Assembly: GCA_028455995.1 (NCBI GenBank)
Contig: JABELC010000008.1
Location: 372,001 to 436,000 of the forward strand
DNA from: Scleromitrula shiraiana
Taxonomy: Eukaryota > Ascomycota > Leotiomycetes > Helotiales > Sclerotiniaceae
Direction: 5' to 3'
Length of the DNA stretch: 64,000 nucleotides
The number at the start of each line of letters is the position of its first letter. Positions within the stretch are counted from its first letter, which is position 1. Shown here piece after piece: positions 1 to 11,521 of this stretch. The position numbers and the translations under genes are program-made. A model generated the notes under the pieces. That model did no database searches. It had not been told where the DNA came from and saw nothing but the letters and a program-made list of their open reading frames with translations.

Positions 1-285
1 ATTCAATAATTTATTTGATTTAAATCAAATTGAAATTATAATATTTTTATATAATCTTTAGTTTTTATTTAATTAACCATTATAAATTTCAAAATCATTA
101 TTTAATCTTTAAATTTTAATAACAAATATTTTAATATAAAAATAATTTATGTTCAAAATTTTAAATAATTTTATAAAAAAATAATGAATTTAGTTATATT
201 AATATAAAAGATATTTTATATAAAATCGATGATTTTAAGGGTTTTCAGTAATTGATGCGTACTTTAATTTTAATTTAACCGAGTA
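1..285. mobile_element. Right end of a RIP-mutated inverted-repeat element, running off the window
   Basis: The last 34 bases (252-285, ending in ACCGAGTA) match the right terminus of the element at 2481-11155 at 29 of 34 positions, and four of the five differences are C/T or G/A. The sequence just inside (about 230-251, TTTTAAGGGTTTTC then A/G) matches the reverse complement of the subterminal sequence at 2515-2535. This is therefore probably an inverted copy of the same family whose body lies to the left of the window. No coding potential survives. Confidence 0.6.
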
Positions 286-2480
286 TATATATTAATATTA
301 ATTCTATGACATTGATGCTTTATTAGTATAAAATTAAATTTATAAATATTAAAAAATGAATTAAATATAATAATTAACTATTAAATTTATAGAGTATATG
401 TGCTTAATATAATAAATTAGAATCAATTAAACTTTCATAATATTTTCAAAAAAACTTTAATAGTTTTAATATCGATTATAGAAGTTAAAATATGTTTTTT
501 TCTTGAAAAAATCAAATTAAATTTTAATATTAAAAAATATAAGATTTAAATATCAACATTCTTTTTCCCACATTTTCTTAATTAAATTATAATTAGTGAT
601 ACAGAAATTTTATTTAATAATATAAAATTATTAAAAGACTTATATTGATTACAATATATTATGATCGTTTTTAATAAGTTTTAATTTTATTAATAGCATA
701 TTGAAAAAATTAGAACAAATAAAAAATAAAAAATTACTTAATTAATATATTAATTATTGATTGTTTTATTGAATTCTTTTCTCTAAATCTTTTAATATTT
801 GTTAAATCTTTTTGAATATTTCTTTTAAATAATAATATTGTTTTATATACTCATGATTTCAAATTAAAAAACATTAATTAATATGATTCAAATTTTTTAG
901 AAGTTCCATGATATAATAACAGATTAAAAAGAATTATTCATGTAATCAAACTAATAAATAAAATTGTTAAATTAATAATCTATTTTCAAATTTATTCAAA
1001 TAATTAAATCAAATTATTTAACTTGAACATTTTAATAAACAATTTTATATAAAATTAATAAATGAAAATTATAAAAATAATAAAATAGATTAAAATACAT
1101 AAAATTTGATTGTGTTTTATCTATTCCTAAATTATATTAATATTATAAATCATAATAAAATCTTTTATCATTATATTAAATTTATTATGTGATAATATGT
1201 AAATTTAAACATAATTAAGTTTATTATAATTAATATAAAAATCGATTAATTCAATTAATATAACTAAAAACAAAAATAAACGCTCAAAAAACAATTTATC
1301 ATAAAATATTTAATTAAAAAAAATATTTTTTTATTCAAAATGATAATACAAATATATTAAATTATATTTGTTTAGATTAAAATATATTTTAAAAAATTCT
1401 TATATATACATAAGAGAATATTAAAATAGTCATTATTAAAGTATTAAAAACATTTGAACATTAAAAAAGAACTACTAGTAACTTGAAATAATTTCAAAAA
1501 ATATACAGATTAAATTAAAAAAGCAGATATAAAACTTTTTTGAAATGTAAAAATTAAAATAAAATATATTACAAAGTATATTCAAAAAACAAAAATAATT
1601 ATTAGATTATAGTATTTTAAAAAAATAAAAAAAGTTCTTTTTTTAGAGTTTAAAGTCCTCTTTTAATCATTGACTATATAAGATTATCAAGACTTAATAT
1701 CTTAATGATCTAAAATTCGTATTTTTATAGTCAACTTCCCAGTGAACATATTTTAGAAAAAGATTAACAATCTAACTTTAAAATAAATAAATCAAAAAAC
1801 AATAATTTTAACTCTATTTTTTAATTTTAACTTTGTATATATTTCTTTCTAAAATAATCTTTTTATGAATAATATCTATTTTTTTTATATCAATTTCTTT
1901 TTTTTAAATATTATAATTTGATAATTCTTTTTAGTTTTTAAATATATTTTATAATATATTTTATTTTAATCTTTATATTTAAAAAAAATGTGTATCTGTT
2001 TTTTTTTTAATTTAATCTTTATATTTTTCAAAATTATTTAATTTCTTTTGAATCTTTAAATACTTTTAATATTTTAATTATAAACGTTCTAAAATTTCTT
2101 CTTTTTATATATATGATAAATATCTTGAAATATCTTTTAATTCAAATAAATATAATTTAATATACATATATTATAATTTTGATTAAAACAATGCATTCTG
2201 AATCTTTTGCTTTATATTCTTAAACAAAATAATCTTATCTTCTAATCAAATATTTCGCTATCGTTTTTTTTGCTTTCCATCTTTGTTCTTATTCGTGCCG
2301 AAAAAAAGTTGATATAGAGAATAAATATAAAAAAATGATAAAAGATAAATATTATTAATAAAAAAAATTATTATTTCGAAAACAAAATTATAAGAAATCA
2401 AAATAAAAGAATAAAATTAAAGAAGTTATTTTGTTTTTATTTCAAGATTAAATCTTCAAGTTGAAGTTTCCTCTAAAATA
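286..2480. other. A+T-rich gene-free DNA between two elements
   Basis: About 2.2 kb of nearly pure A+T with stop codons in all frames. I see no gene, no paired terminal repeat and no intact motif. A few G/C-bearing patches (for example about 2255-2310) could be the edges of further degraded insertions, but I found no partner for them. Confidence 0.6.
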
Positions 2481-2514
2481 TACTCGATTAAATTAAAATT
2501 GAAGCACGCGCAAA
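2481..2514 (+). repeat. Left terminal inverted repeat
   Basis: This 34-bp repeat matches the reverse complement of 11122-11155 with one transition. Its inner part, AAAATTGAAGCAC (2495-2507), is followed by an inverted near-copy, GTGCTTCAACCCAATTTT, at 2536-2553, so this end can also form a subterminal hairpin. Confidence 0.75.
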
Positions 2515-3841
2515 TTACCGAAAACCCTTAAAATTGTGCTTCAACCCAATTTTACCGCTTTTTTAAAAATTAATAACTCAATCAATAATGCTTTAAATAT
2601 TTAAATTTTGGTATTAGTAGAATTATATAATTATATATTATAATATTAATATTTAATAAATTCTTTTAATAATTTTATAAGTGCTTTTATATTTTTTAAA
2701 ATAGATAATATTATTAAATTTTAATATTAGATTTTTAATATTATATAATAAATTAAAATCATAATGGTTTTGAATAAAAACTTTTTAAATTAGATTAAAA
2801 AAAGTAATTATATTATAATATTTATTTTATTAATAGATAATTCTAATATTAAAAATATAATTATATCAAAAGTATATAAGGAATAGTTAATAAAAAAAAA
2901 GCTAATTATATTAAAAAAATTGAAATTTAAAATTATATATATTTTATTTATTAAAGTAATTATCTTTATTATATTTTATTATTTTTTTAAATTGATTTTC
3001 TATATTTTTTATTTATTTATTAATTTATTGAATTAATATTTTGATATATTTTTTTTTTAAATTTGAATTATTTTTTTATTTATAATTAATTAAAAATATT
3101 TTTTTTTTTTAATTTTGAACTTTAATATAATTCTATATATATTTTATTATATTTAAATTAGAAAATTGAAATAGCTAAGTTATTCAAACGATATCAAATA
3201 AATCCATATATCTTCCAATAAATTTATTTATATATATAAATATATTATCTATTATAATCTCAATTTTACTATTATAATACTATATTTAAATTTAATAATC
3301 TTCTTTTTACTATAGTTTTTAAATCTAAAGAGCAAAAAAAGGTGCAATAAAAAGTTTTGATATATAAAACTAGTCAATATCTTTTTTAAATCGATCATCT
3401 TTATACATTATATAATTATATTTGAACACTTTAAACATTATGTTTTTATTCTCTTTTTTTATCATTTTTATAAATTATTTAATAAAAAATCAAACTTGAT
3501 TAATAAACAAGAATTTTAAAAAGTTTTAAAAGTTATATCTCATTTTTTTTTTGTCTTTTTAGCCTTAAATTCTTTTTTTAAATCTAATTCAAATAAATCA
3601 TTATATTTTTATATTATATTTTCTATCTTTTTTTTTTCTATTTTCTTTTTAAAAGTTTTATACAGTTCAAGAAACTTCCCTTATTTAAACGGATCTATAA
3701 ACTTTGTTTTTTGATATGTCTATTTTAAAGTAAATTAAACAATATTAAAGTAAAAATACTCGATTAAATTATATTGACAATACTTTTTACCATATTTAAA
3801 ACGTTTATTAATCTAATCTATAAATATATAAAGTTTTATAT

Positions 3842-4001
3842 TGTGGTTTTACTGTGGTAAAGTTGTACGATATATGGTATTATAGTTTGTGTGGTATATT
3901 CTTATTATTGATTTATCTATAGTATAGGTTGTCAGATCGTATATATATATAATTATAGTTATATGTTTATTGTATACTATTTTATGATCTATATTTTAAT
4001 A
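3842..4001 (+). repeat. 5' LTR of the nested retroelement
   Basis: Direct repeat of 10356-10515. Its outer half keeps G/C (TGTGGTTTTACTGTGG) where the 3' copy has A/T; its inner half has A/T where the 3' copy keeps G/C. Confidence 0.8.
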
Positions 4002-4349
4002 TTAGCATTATTTAAAAAGAAAAGAAAGTTAAACTAAATTTATTATATATTATAATATTATTTTTCTTTATTTCTTTATAAAATAGATTAAAAAGTTGAA
4101 ATGTATATAAATAGTATAATTGATAAAGAAAGTATGTATAGAATCGTAATTGTTGTTGTTTTGATAAGTGTTATTATTGTTTTGATAAGTATTGTTTTTG
4201 GAGGGGTTATTTTCGAATCGGAATAATGATATTTTAGTGATTTTAGTAAGTATTGTTTGTATATATTATTATTTTCTACATTTTTTTTGTATTAGTTCTT
4301 TATACTTTTGCATTTTTTATATTAATCTTTTATATTATTGTATCTTTTA

Positions 4350-4432
4350 TATTTTTTTTGTTATATTTTTTTTGTTATATTTTTTTTGTTATATTTTTTT
4401 GTTATATTTTTTTGTTATATTTTTTTTATTAT
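4350..4432. repeat. Tandem array of a T-rich 14-15 bp unit
   Basis: About five copies of a unit of the form T(7-8)GTTATAT follow the 5' LTR by about 350 bp, inside the nested retroelement. The array produces an artificial open frame rich in Phe, Tyr and Ile that is not a credible protein. It may be an original tandem repeat of the element leader or may postdate the mutation. Confidence 0.6.
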
Positions 4433-7400
4433 AATATATTAATGTATTATATAGATTAATCTATAATAAATATTAGTTTTAGCGATTATGATTTATTTTG
4501 TTGGATAAATAAAATGTTTTATTTGTATTCAATTTATTTTTTTATATTGATATTAATTTTATTGATATTAATAAGATTTTTGAGGATGGTAAAAAGTTTT
4601 AATTTTGTTATTATATTGATAAAGTTTGTATTATTAATAATTTATTTAATTTTTATGATTTCTTTATATTTATATAATTAATAAATAAAGATTAAATTGA
4701 TTATTAAATGTTTTTTTTAGAAAATATTAAATTTGATTAAATATTTATAAAAGGATTTTAAATTAATATAAATTATAAAAAATGTAAAATTGATTATAAT
4801 TTTTTTATTGATTAATTGATTTATAATTTTATTGATATTAGATTTGATTATAATAATAATATTAAATCTATATTTTATTTTATATAATTTTAAAATAAAA
4901 ATGCTTTATAAAATTTATTTATATTTGATAAAGAATTAATAAATAATATTTATATTATTATTTTTATTAATAAATATTATAATAAAATTGATTTAAAAAA
5001 AAATTATTTACAATGATTTTATTTTAAAAAAAACGAATATAAAATTATAATTAAAATTGTTAATTTATTATTAAATACGTTTATTAAAAATATTTATATT
5101 ATTTTTAATTAAATTGATAATTTGAGTTATATATAATAAGTTGAACAATGTTTTTGGTTAATAAATATTTATAATATATATATTATAGATCTATTAAATA
5201 ATATATTGTTTTTTTAAAAAAATATTTTTTTTGATTTTTATATATAATTTAAAATTAATGAAAAAATATTTTATAAAATAAAGTTTGTTATATTATTATT
5301 TTTGAATAAATATAATTATATTATTTTTATTAATTTAAATTAAAATATTATTAAATTTAAAAAAAAATTAATTATTAATTATTTTTATATTTTTAAAAGA
5401 TAATTTTTTTTTGATTTAAATTTTTTTATATTTGCGAATTCTTTATTAATAAAAATAAAGATATTATTGATTTATAATTTAATTATATTTAATTTTTTAT
5501 TTTTATTAATATAGAATAAATAATTATTAAATAAAAAAAAGATCATTTTAAAGATTTTTATATAATGATTATAATATATAAAATATTAGTGATTTCTGGA
5601 TTTTGCAATATTATAAAATAGATATATAATTTTGAAGATTATATTTAATTTAAAATTTATTTTTAATGGGGGTTTAATATAAAATATGCAAATTAAGAAT
5701 ATTTTTAATTAAATATATATTCATAATATATTATAAAAATATAATTAAATATATTAATATATATTTTATAAAGTTATAAAACAAAATATAGTTTTATAAT
5801 TAATTTATTAAATAATAAAGGATTTTATTAAAATTATTTTTTTATTTTTATTATTATAGTTTTGAATTATTAATTTAGATTTTTTAAATACTTTTAATAT
5901 ATTTTTATTTTTAATAAAATCGATAAATTTATTATAAAAGATTTAAATATTTTTTAGTATATTGTTCTTTTTTAATGATTTTAAATATATCTTTTTTTAA
6001 TAAATCATTTATTTTTTTTTATAAAATAAATAGAATTGATTTATAATTAATAAAAAGTTTATAATAATATATATATTAAAGATATTTTTAATAATATAAT
6101 TATTATTATTATTATTATTAAAGTATATTTGATTATATTTTAAAGTTTATTTTTAATAAAGGATTTTGATTATTAATTTTGAATATAAAATTGGGATAAA
6201 AACTAGATTAGAAATAGGCTTTTTGTTTAATATATAAGTGTTTTTTTTTAATTAATATATTTTTAAATTATTAGAGTCTTTATTATTAATTGAATTTAAA
6301 GTAAAATTTCTTATTAATAAAGAATTGATTGTATTATTAAATAATTTATCAAATGTTTTGAGCTTTTTTTTATATAGTTTTATTAAAATGTTTTTGAATT
6401 TTTTATTAAAATTATTTATTCTAATTATATATATTTAATTTTTTATTTTGATAAATTTATATAGTCTATTTTAAATACTTTTTTTTTTAATAAATAAAAA
6501 TTAAGAATTTGAGTTTAAAGTTGTATAAATAGAATATAAATAGTTTATTATATTGATATAAAATATTTGTTATTATTTGTTTAATATATTTTTTTTATAT
6601 TTTTATTATTATTTTGTTGATTATAACAATATATTATAAAAGAAATAGGGTAAAAAAGTTAAAGAATATTAAATAGAGAAATGCACTAAATATTAATAAA
6701 ATGGAAATAAAATTATTTAGATTAATACTATTATTAATAGTTTTAATAGTTATTTGTAGTTTTATATCTTTATTGATTTTTTTAATATTTTTCAATTTTT
6801 TAATAATAATTGAATATATTTATTAGATTATTTTGTAATAATATTTGATTATTTTAATAAAATAATAAGTTTTAATAAATATATGTTTAGTTTTAATTAT
6901 AATTGTATAAATATTATTAATAAAGTTTTTTTCTATAAAATAGGTTTTTTGATTATGAATAATTAATTTAAAAAAATTATTATAAATATTAATTTATATA
7001 AAATAAAATATATTTTATATTATTATTATTAATAAATCTTTGATAAAGTATATAATATTAAATTAAATTACTTTATTAATAATATAAAAAATAAGATTAT
7101 TATTAATATATATTATATTAATTATAATAATAAAATTGAATTTAATATTATTATAGAATTTGAATTTAAATTTTTTAGATTTATTAATATAGAATTAGTA
7201 TTTTTTATAGTATTTTATAAACTATTTTAATTATTTATAATTGAATTCATTTTTATAATTAATATAATTAAATAAATTATATAGTTTTTTAATAAAAAAA
7301 TGTTTTATTCATTTATAAATATAACATAATTCGATTTTAAATAAATAATATTCCTTATCTATATTTAATAATTTTATAATAAATTATTGGAATTCTTAAA

Positions 7401-10355
7401 AAAAAAGTTAATTAATTGATAAATATATATTTATAATATTTAATAGTTTTCTATATTTTATTATTGATATATTAAAATTCATTTTTAATATTATTAAATA
7501 AAATTTAAATATAATTTATATTTACAAAATTTAATAAAAATAAAGTATTGATATTGATAATATAAATATCAATTATACTAATTAAACTAATAATTAAAAT
7601 AATTTTAATAAAAAGAGTATTACTAAAATCAAATTTAAAGTTTATAATCAAATTTAAAGTCTTTATATCGATTTAAATAAGTTTTTATAATATTAAAAAC
7701 TATTTATAATTAATAATTCATTATTTTATAATGTTAAAATCAATTATTATATTAATAAACCTATATTTATTATAATATTTAATTTATAAATAAATTTTAA
7801 ATTTTGAATCAATTTCGCTAATATAAATATATAAAATAATTAAATTATTAAATTTTACAATAAAATTATTATAATTATTATCTATAATAATATAAAAACT
7901 ATATATAAAATAATGAATATTTTAATATCATTATTATTATCATTATCATCAAAATATAATTTTAATTAAAATGCTTTAATTTCTTTAATTATATAAATAA
8001 AATTGTTATTATTATTATATTTGTTTTAAATATATTGATTATAATTTTTATTAAAACTTTATATATTATTAAAATTAAATCTTGATTTTATTTTTTAATT
8101 AAATTTTTTTTTTATAATAATTCATTTTTTAAAAATATATCTAATTAATTAATATTTTTTTTTTTAGAAATATAATATACTTTTTGTTTTTAATTATAAT
8201 AAATATTATTAAATTAAAAAATTTGATTATTAAAATATATATTTTTATTTTGAGATTATAAATTATTATTATTTCAATTAGTTTTTTAAAATTATTAATT
8301 ATTAAAATTTTATTTAATTATATTATTTTTTTTTTTAAAAAAACGATTTATTTTTAAATTTGATTTTTATATTTTTTCATATTATAATAAATATATAGAT
8401 CTTTATAATTATAACAATAAATATTTTAAATAAATCTAAATATTTTAAAAAGTATATAAAATAATTTTGATAAATTATAAAAAGTTTTATTATATAAATA
8501 AAGTTGTTATGCATTTTTAATAATAAATTAAATTTTATGATATATATTTTATTAAATAAAATTTTGTATAATTGTTTAATTAATTTTGATAAATTATTTA
8601 TAATAATAATATAAAAAATAATTTTAAATTAATTATTATCTATATTATATTTTTATTTTTTATTTTTAAATATTTTTTAAAATTTTTTAATAATTATTTT
8701 TTAATTAATATTTGAATTTTTATATTTAATAATATTATAATAATATTTTTAAATATTTTTGTATAATATAAATAAAATACCAAAATATTAATATTATTTA
8801 AATAAATCAATTTATTTATAATTATTTTTATAAATAATTGATTTGTATTCGATATTATTTATTTAATCATTATATTTATTATTATTTAATATATAGTATT
8901 TTATAAAATTTTTAAATTATTTATTAATATTAAATAAAATAAAATCAATTTTAAAATTTTTAGAATTTAAATAATTAAAAAAATCATTTTTAAAATCAAA
9001 ATTAGAATCAAAATCGAGATTAGAATCAAAATTATTATTATTATTTTTTTTTTTACTAAATATTGATTTAGGATCAAATTTTTTAAAATTAAATAATTTT
9101 TTAAATATCGTTTATTTTTTTTCTTTGCTTTTTTTATTTTTTTTATTTTTATTTTTTATTTTATTTTTATTTATTTATAATTTTTAATAAAATTGATAAT
9201 GAAGTTTTTTTTGTTTTTTTTTTAAATTATTGAGTTTTTTAATTAATACGATAAAGGTGCTTAATTATATATTAAATTATATATTGTAAGTTATTATTTT
9301 TATTATTTTTAGAGTTTATTTAGATAAAACTTTAAAAATGAATATAAAGATTAGACTAATATTGATATTAAAATTAATAAAAATATTAATATTAAGTTTT
9401 TATAAAAATTATTTAAAAAATTATAAAATAAAAACGTTTTTTTTTAAATTATAATAAAATATTTTAAAATTTAATTTATAAAATTGTTTTTAAATATTTA
9501 TAAAATATTGTTATTAAAAATATAATAATAAATGTATTTTAAAATTTTGAATTGAATATATAATAAAAAAATCTTGTTTTTGAAGTTATTTTTAGAATTG
9601 AATCTATTTTTAAATAGTTTATAAAGTTTATTATATTTTTTAAGATTTTAATTAAAAAAAAAAAAATTTAAAAGAAAAGAATTTCTTTTTATTATATTGA
9701 TTTAAAAAAGGAATTGAATAGAAGTATTTATATAAATAATTGAAAAAAAATATTATATTCTAATAAAGAAAATAAATTTTTTATTGTTATATAAAGAGAG
9801 TTAAAGAAAAAGAAAAAAAAAAGGGGAAAAGAAAGTGGATTATTATGAGGTAAATAAAGGTTTATTTATTTTTAAGGGATATTTCTAATTTTTTATAGAT
9901 TTTATTAATTTAAAAATAATAATATCTTTAAATAAAAATTAGAGTTTTTTAATATAATTTTTATAAATCCAAAAATATAGTAAATATATAAAAAAAAATA
10001 AAAAAAAGAAGTAAAAAAAATAATAAAAAAGATCTTATTATTGCTAAAAGTTTAAAGATTTAAAAGTTTAAGAATATTATAGAAATCGTTAAAAAGTATC
10101 TTGAAAAAGTAGGAATTAAGAAATTGAGGTTTTAAGAAGTTGAGTTAAAGAAGCTAAGTTAAAAGCATATATAATGGATATAAAAATTATAATATCACTT
10201 TAACGTCTATATATTTTATTTTAATATTATATATTATTTTTGATCAAAATGTTTTATTGATATTTCAAGTTTAATTCCAATTTTTTCAAAAATATTTTTA
10301 CTATTATAATATCGCTTTAATATTTATAATATTTGATTTATATAATATTGATTAA

Positions 10356-10515
10356 TATGATTTTATTATAATAAAGTTATATAATATATAATATTATAGT
10401 TTATATAGTATATTCTTATTATTAATCTATCTATAGTACAAGTTATCAAGTCGTATATATGTACGATTGTGGTCATGTGTTTGTCACGTGCTATCTTGTG
10501 ATCTATATCTCAACA
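10356..10515 (+). repeat. 3' LTR of the nested retroelement
   Basis: Direct repeat of 3842-4001. From about 10453 to the end it retains G and C, including GTCACGTG at 10483-10490 and the terminal CAACA. Its first half is converted to A/T relative to the 5' copy. Confidence 0.8.
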
Positions 10516-11121
10516 TATATCGATACTCAAAAAGTAATATATAAATTATATATATTTTTGATATATAAATAAACTCAATTCAAGTTTTTCAATATCAAAA
10601 ATAAAAGATTTCTTATAATTATATATGATTTAAAAAATTTTATTATAAAATATAAACAATTCAAACTTAAAAATTTATTAATCAATTTTTTTAAAACAAA
10701 ATTCATAATTATAAATATATATTTTAACAATTTTTTATTTTTAACTTTTATCAAAAATAATTTTTCGATTTTTTTTTTTAAAGATTTTTTAAATGTTTTT
10801 AATATTGAATAAAAGTTTACAATATCTCTTTATTTGATTATCTATCTTTTATAAACATTTAATAATTATATTTTTTTTTAAATCTAATATATAAACAATC
10901 TTTTTATAAATTATTTCAAAATATTGAGCAATTAAAAATCTATAGATTTTTTTAATAAAATCTTTATTTATATAGATTTAAATTTTTATAATTTATAAAT
11001 TTCATTTTTACAATTCTTATAAACTATTTTTTATTAAATATAACTTAAAATTAATAAAGTTATTAAAATCGGCGCAAAAGTAAAAAGACGCGTTTAAAGA
11101 GTTTTGAGATGATTCGCTTAT

Positions 11122-11155
11122 TTTGCGCGTGCTTCAATTTTAATTTAACCGAGTA
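11122..11155 (-). repeat. Right terminal inverted repeat
   Basis: Inverted partner of 2481-2514. About 85 bp inside this end still carries GCGCAAAAG and ACGCG tracts, in contrast to the A+T interior. The subterminal sequence differs from that of the left end, so only about 34 bp is truly inverted. Confidence 0.75.
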
Positions 11156-11360
11156 TTGATTATAAAAATACAAATTTAAAATCATTAAAATATTAAATAT
11201 TGATTATTGTACTATATAATTAATGATTGAAACATGACTTTAAATCAAAACAAAAATTATTACTAAAAAATATATTTTTCATCATTTTAAAATAAATTTC
11301 TTTGTAATTATAAATATATAATGAATAAATTTTATAATGTAAGTTTAATATACTAGTATG

Positions 11361-11521
11361 TGTTTGTATGACTCCGAGGGTATAGAACTATACAATTACA
11401 AATATCAATCAATATTATATTATTTGTTTAAGGAATTTAAAAAAAATATTATATATTATTAAAGATATATATTTTTTTAATGGATATATGATATAAAATC
11501 ATATATTTGATTATATAAATA
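11361..11521 (+). repeat. 5' LTR (outer half preserved, inner half mutated)
   Basis: It begins TGTTTGTATGACTCCGAGGG. In the first 50 columns every difference from the 3' LTR has C or G here and T or A there. From about 11446 onward the direction reverses completely. Confidence 0.88.

Larger units (their letters stand above)
3842..10515. mobile_element. Complete RIP-mutated LTR retrotransposon nested in the TIR element
   Basis: Two 160-bp direct repeats, 3842-4001 and 10356-10515, start with T(G/A) and end with (C/T)A, and the preserved outer copies read TG and CA. They are flanked by identical TATAT at 3837-3841 and 10516-10520. The two copies align without gaps over most of their length and differ almost only by C/T and G/A transitions. 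The 6.35 kb interior is nearly pure A+T with stops in every frame, so gag and pol cannot be read and the superfamily (copia or gypsy) cannot be assigned. The TATAT duplication is low-complexity and therefore weaker evidence than the LTR pair itself. Confidence 0.8.
2481..11155. mobile_element. TIR DNA transposon (about 2.0 kb) split by a nested LTR element
   Basis: The ends 2481-2514 and 11122-11155 are 34-bp inverted repeats with one difference (A versus G in CTCG(A/G)TTAAATT), each bounded by TA, the target duplication of the Tc1/mariner superfamily. Subtracting the LTR retroelement at 3842-10515 and one copy of its 5-bp target duplication leaves about 1,996 bp, the size usual for fungal pogo/Fot1-like elements. 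The subterminal G/C content (CACGCGC, ACGCG, GGCGC) survives only within roughly 90 bp of each end; the rest is A+T and no transposase frame remains. The TA-element class is inferred from ends and size, not from protein. Confidence 0.7.

Noticed and set aside
3757..3775. TACTCGATTAAATTA, identical to the first 15 bases of the TIR
   Set aside because: The match stops after 15 bp in an A+T-rich region and no partner end was found; it could be chance or a solo remnant.
4192..4459. Two overlapping 68-80 residue open frames rich in Phe, Ile and Tyr
   Set aside because: They arise from the T-rich tandem repeat inside the mutated retroelement and have no credible composition for a protein.
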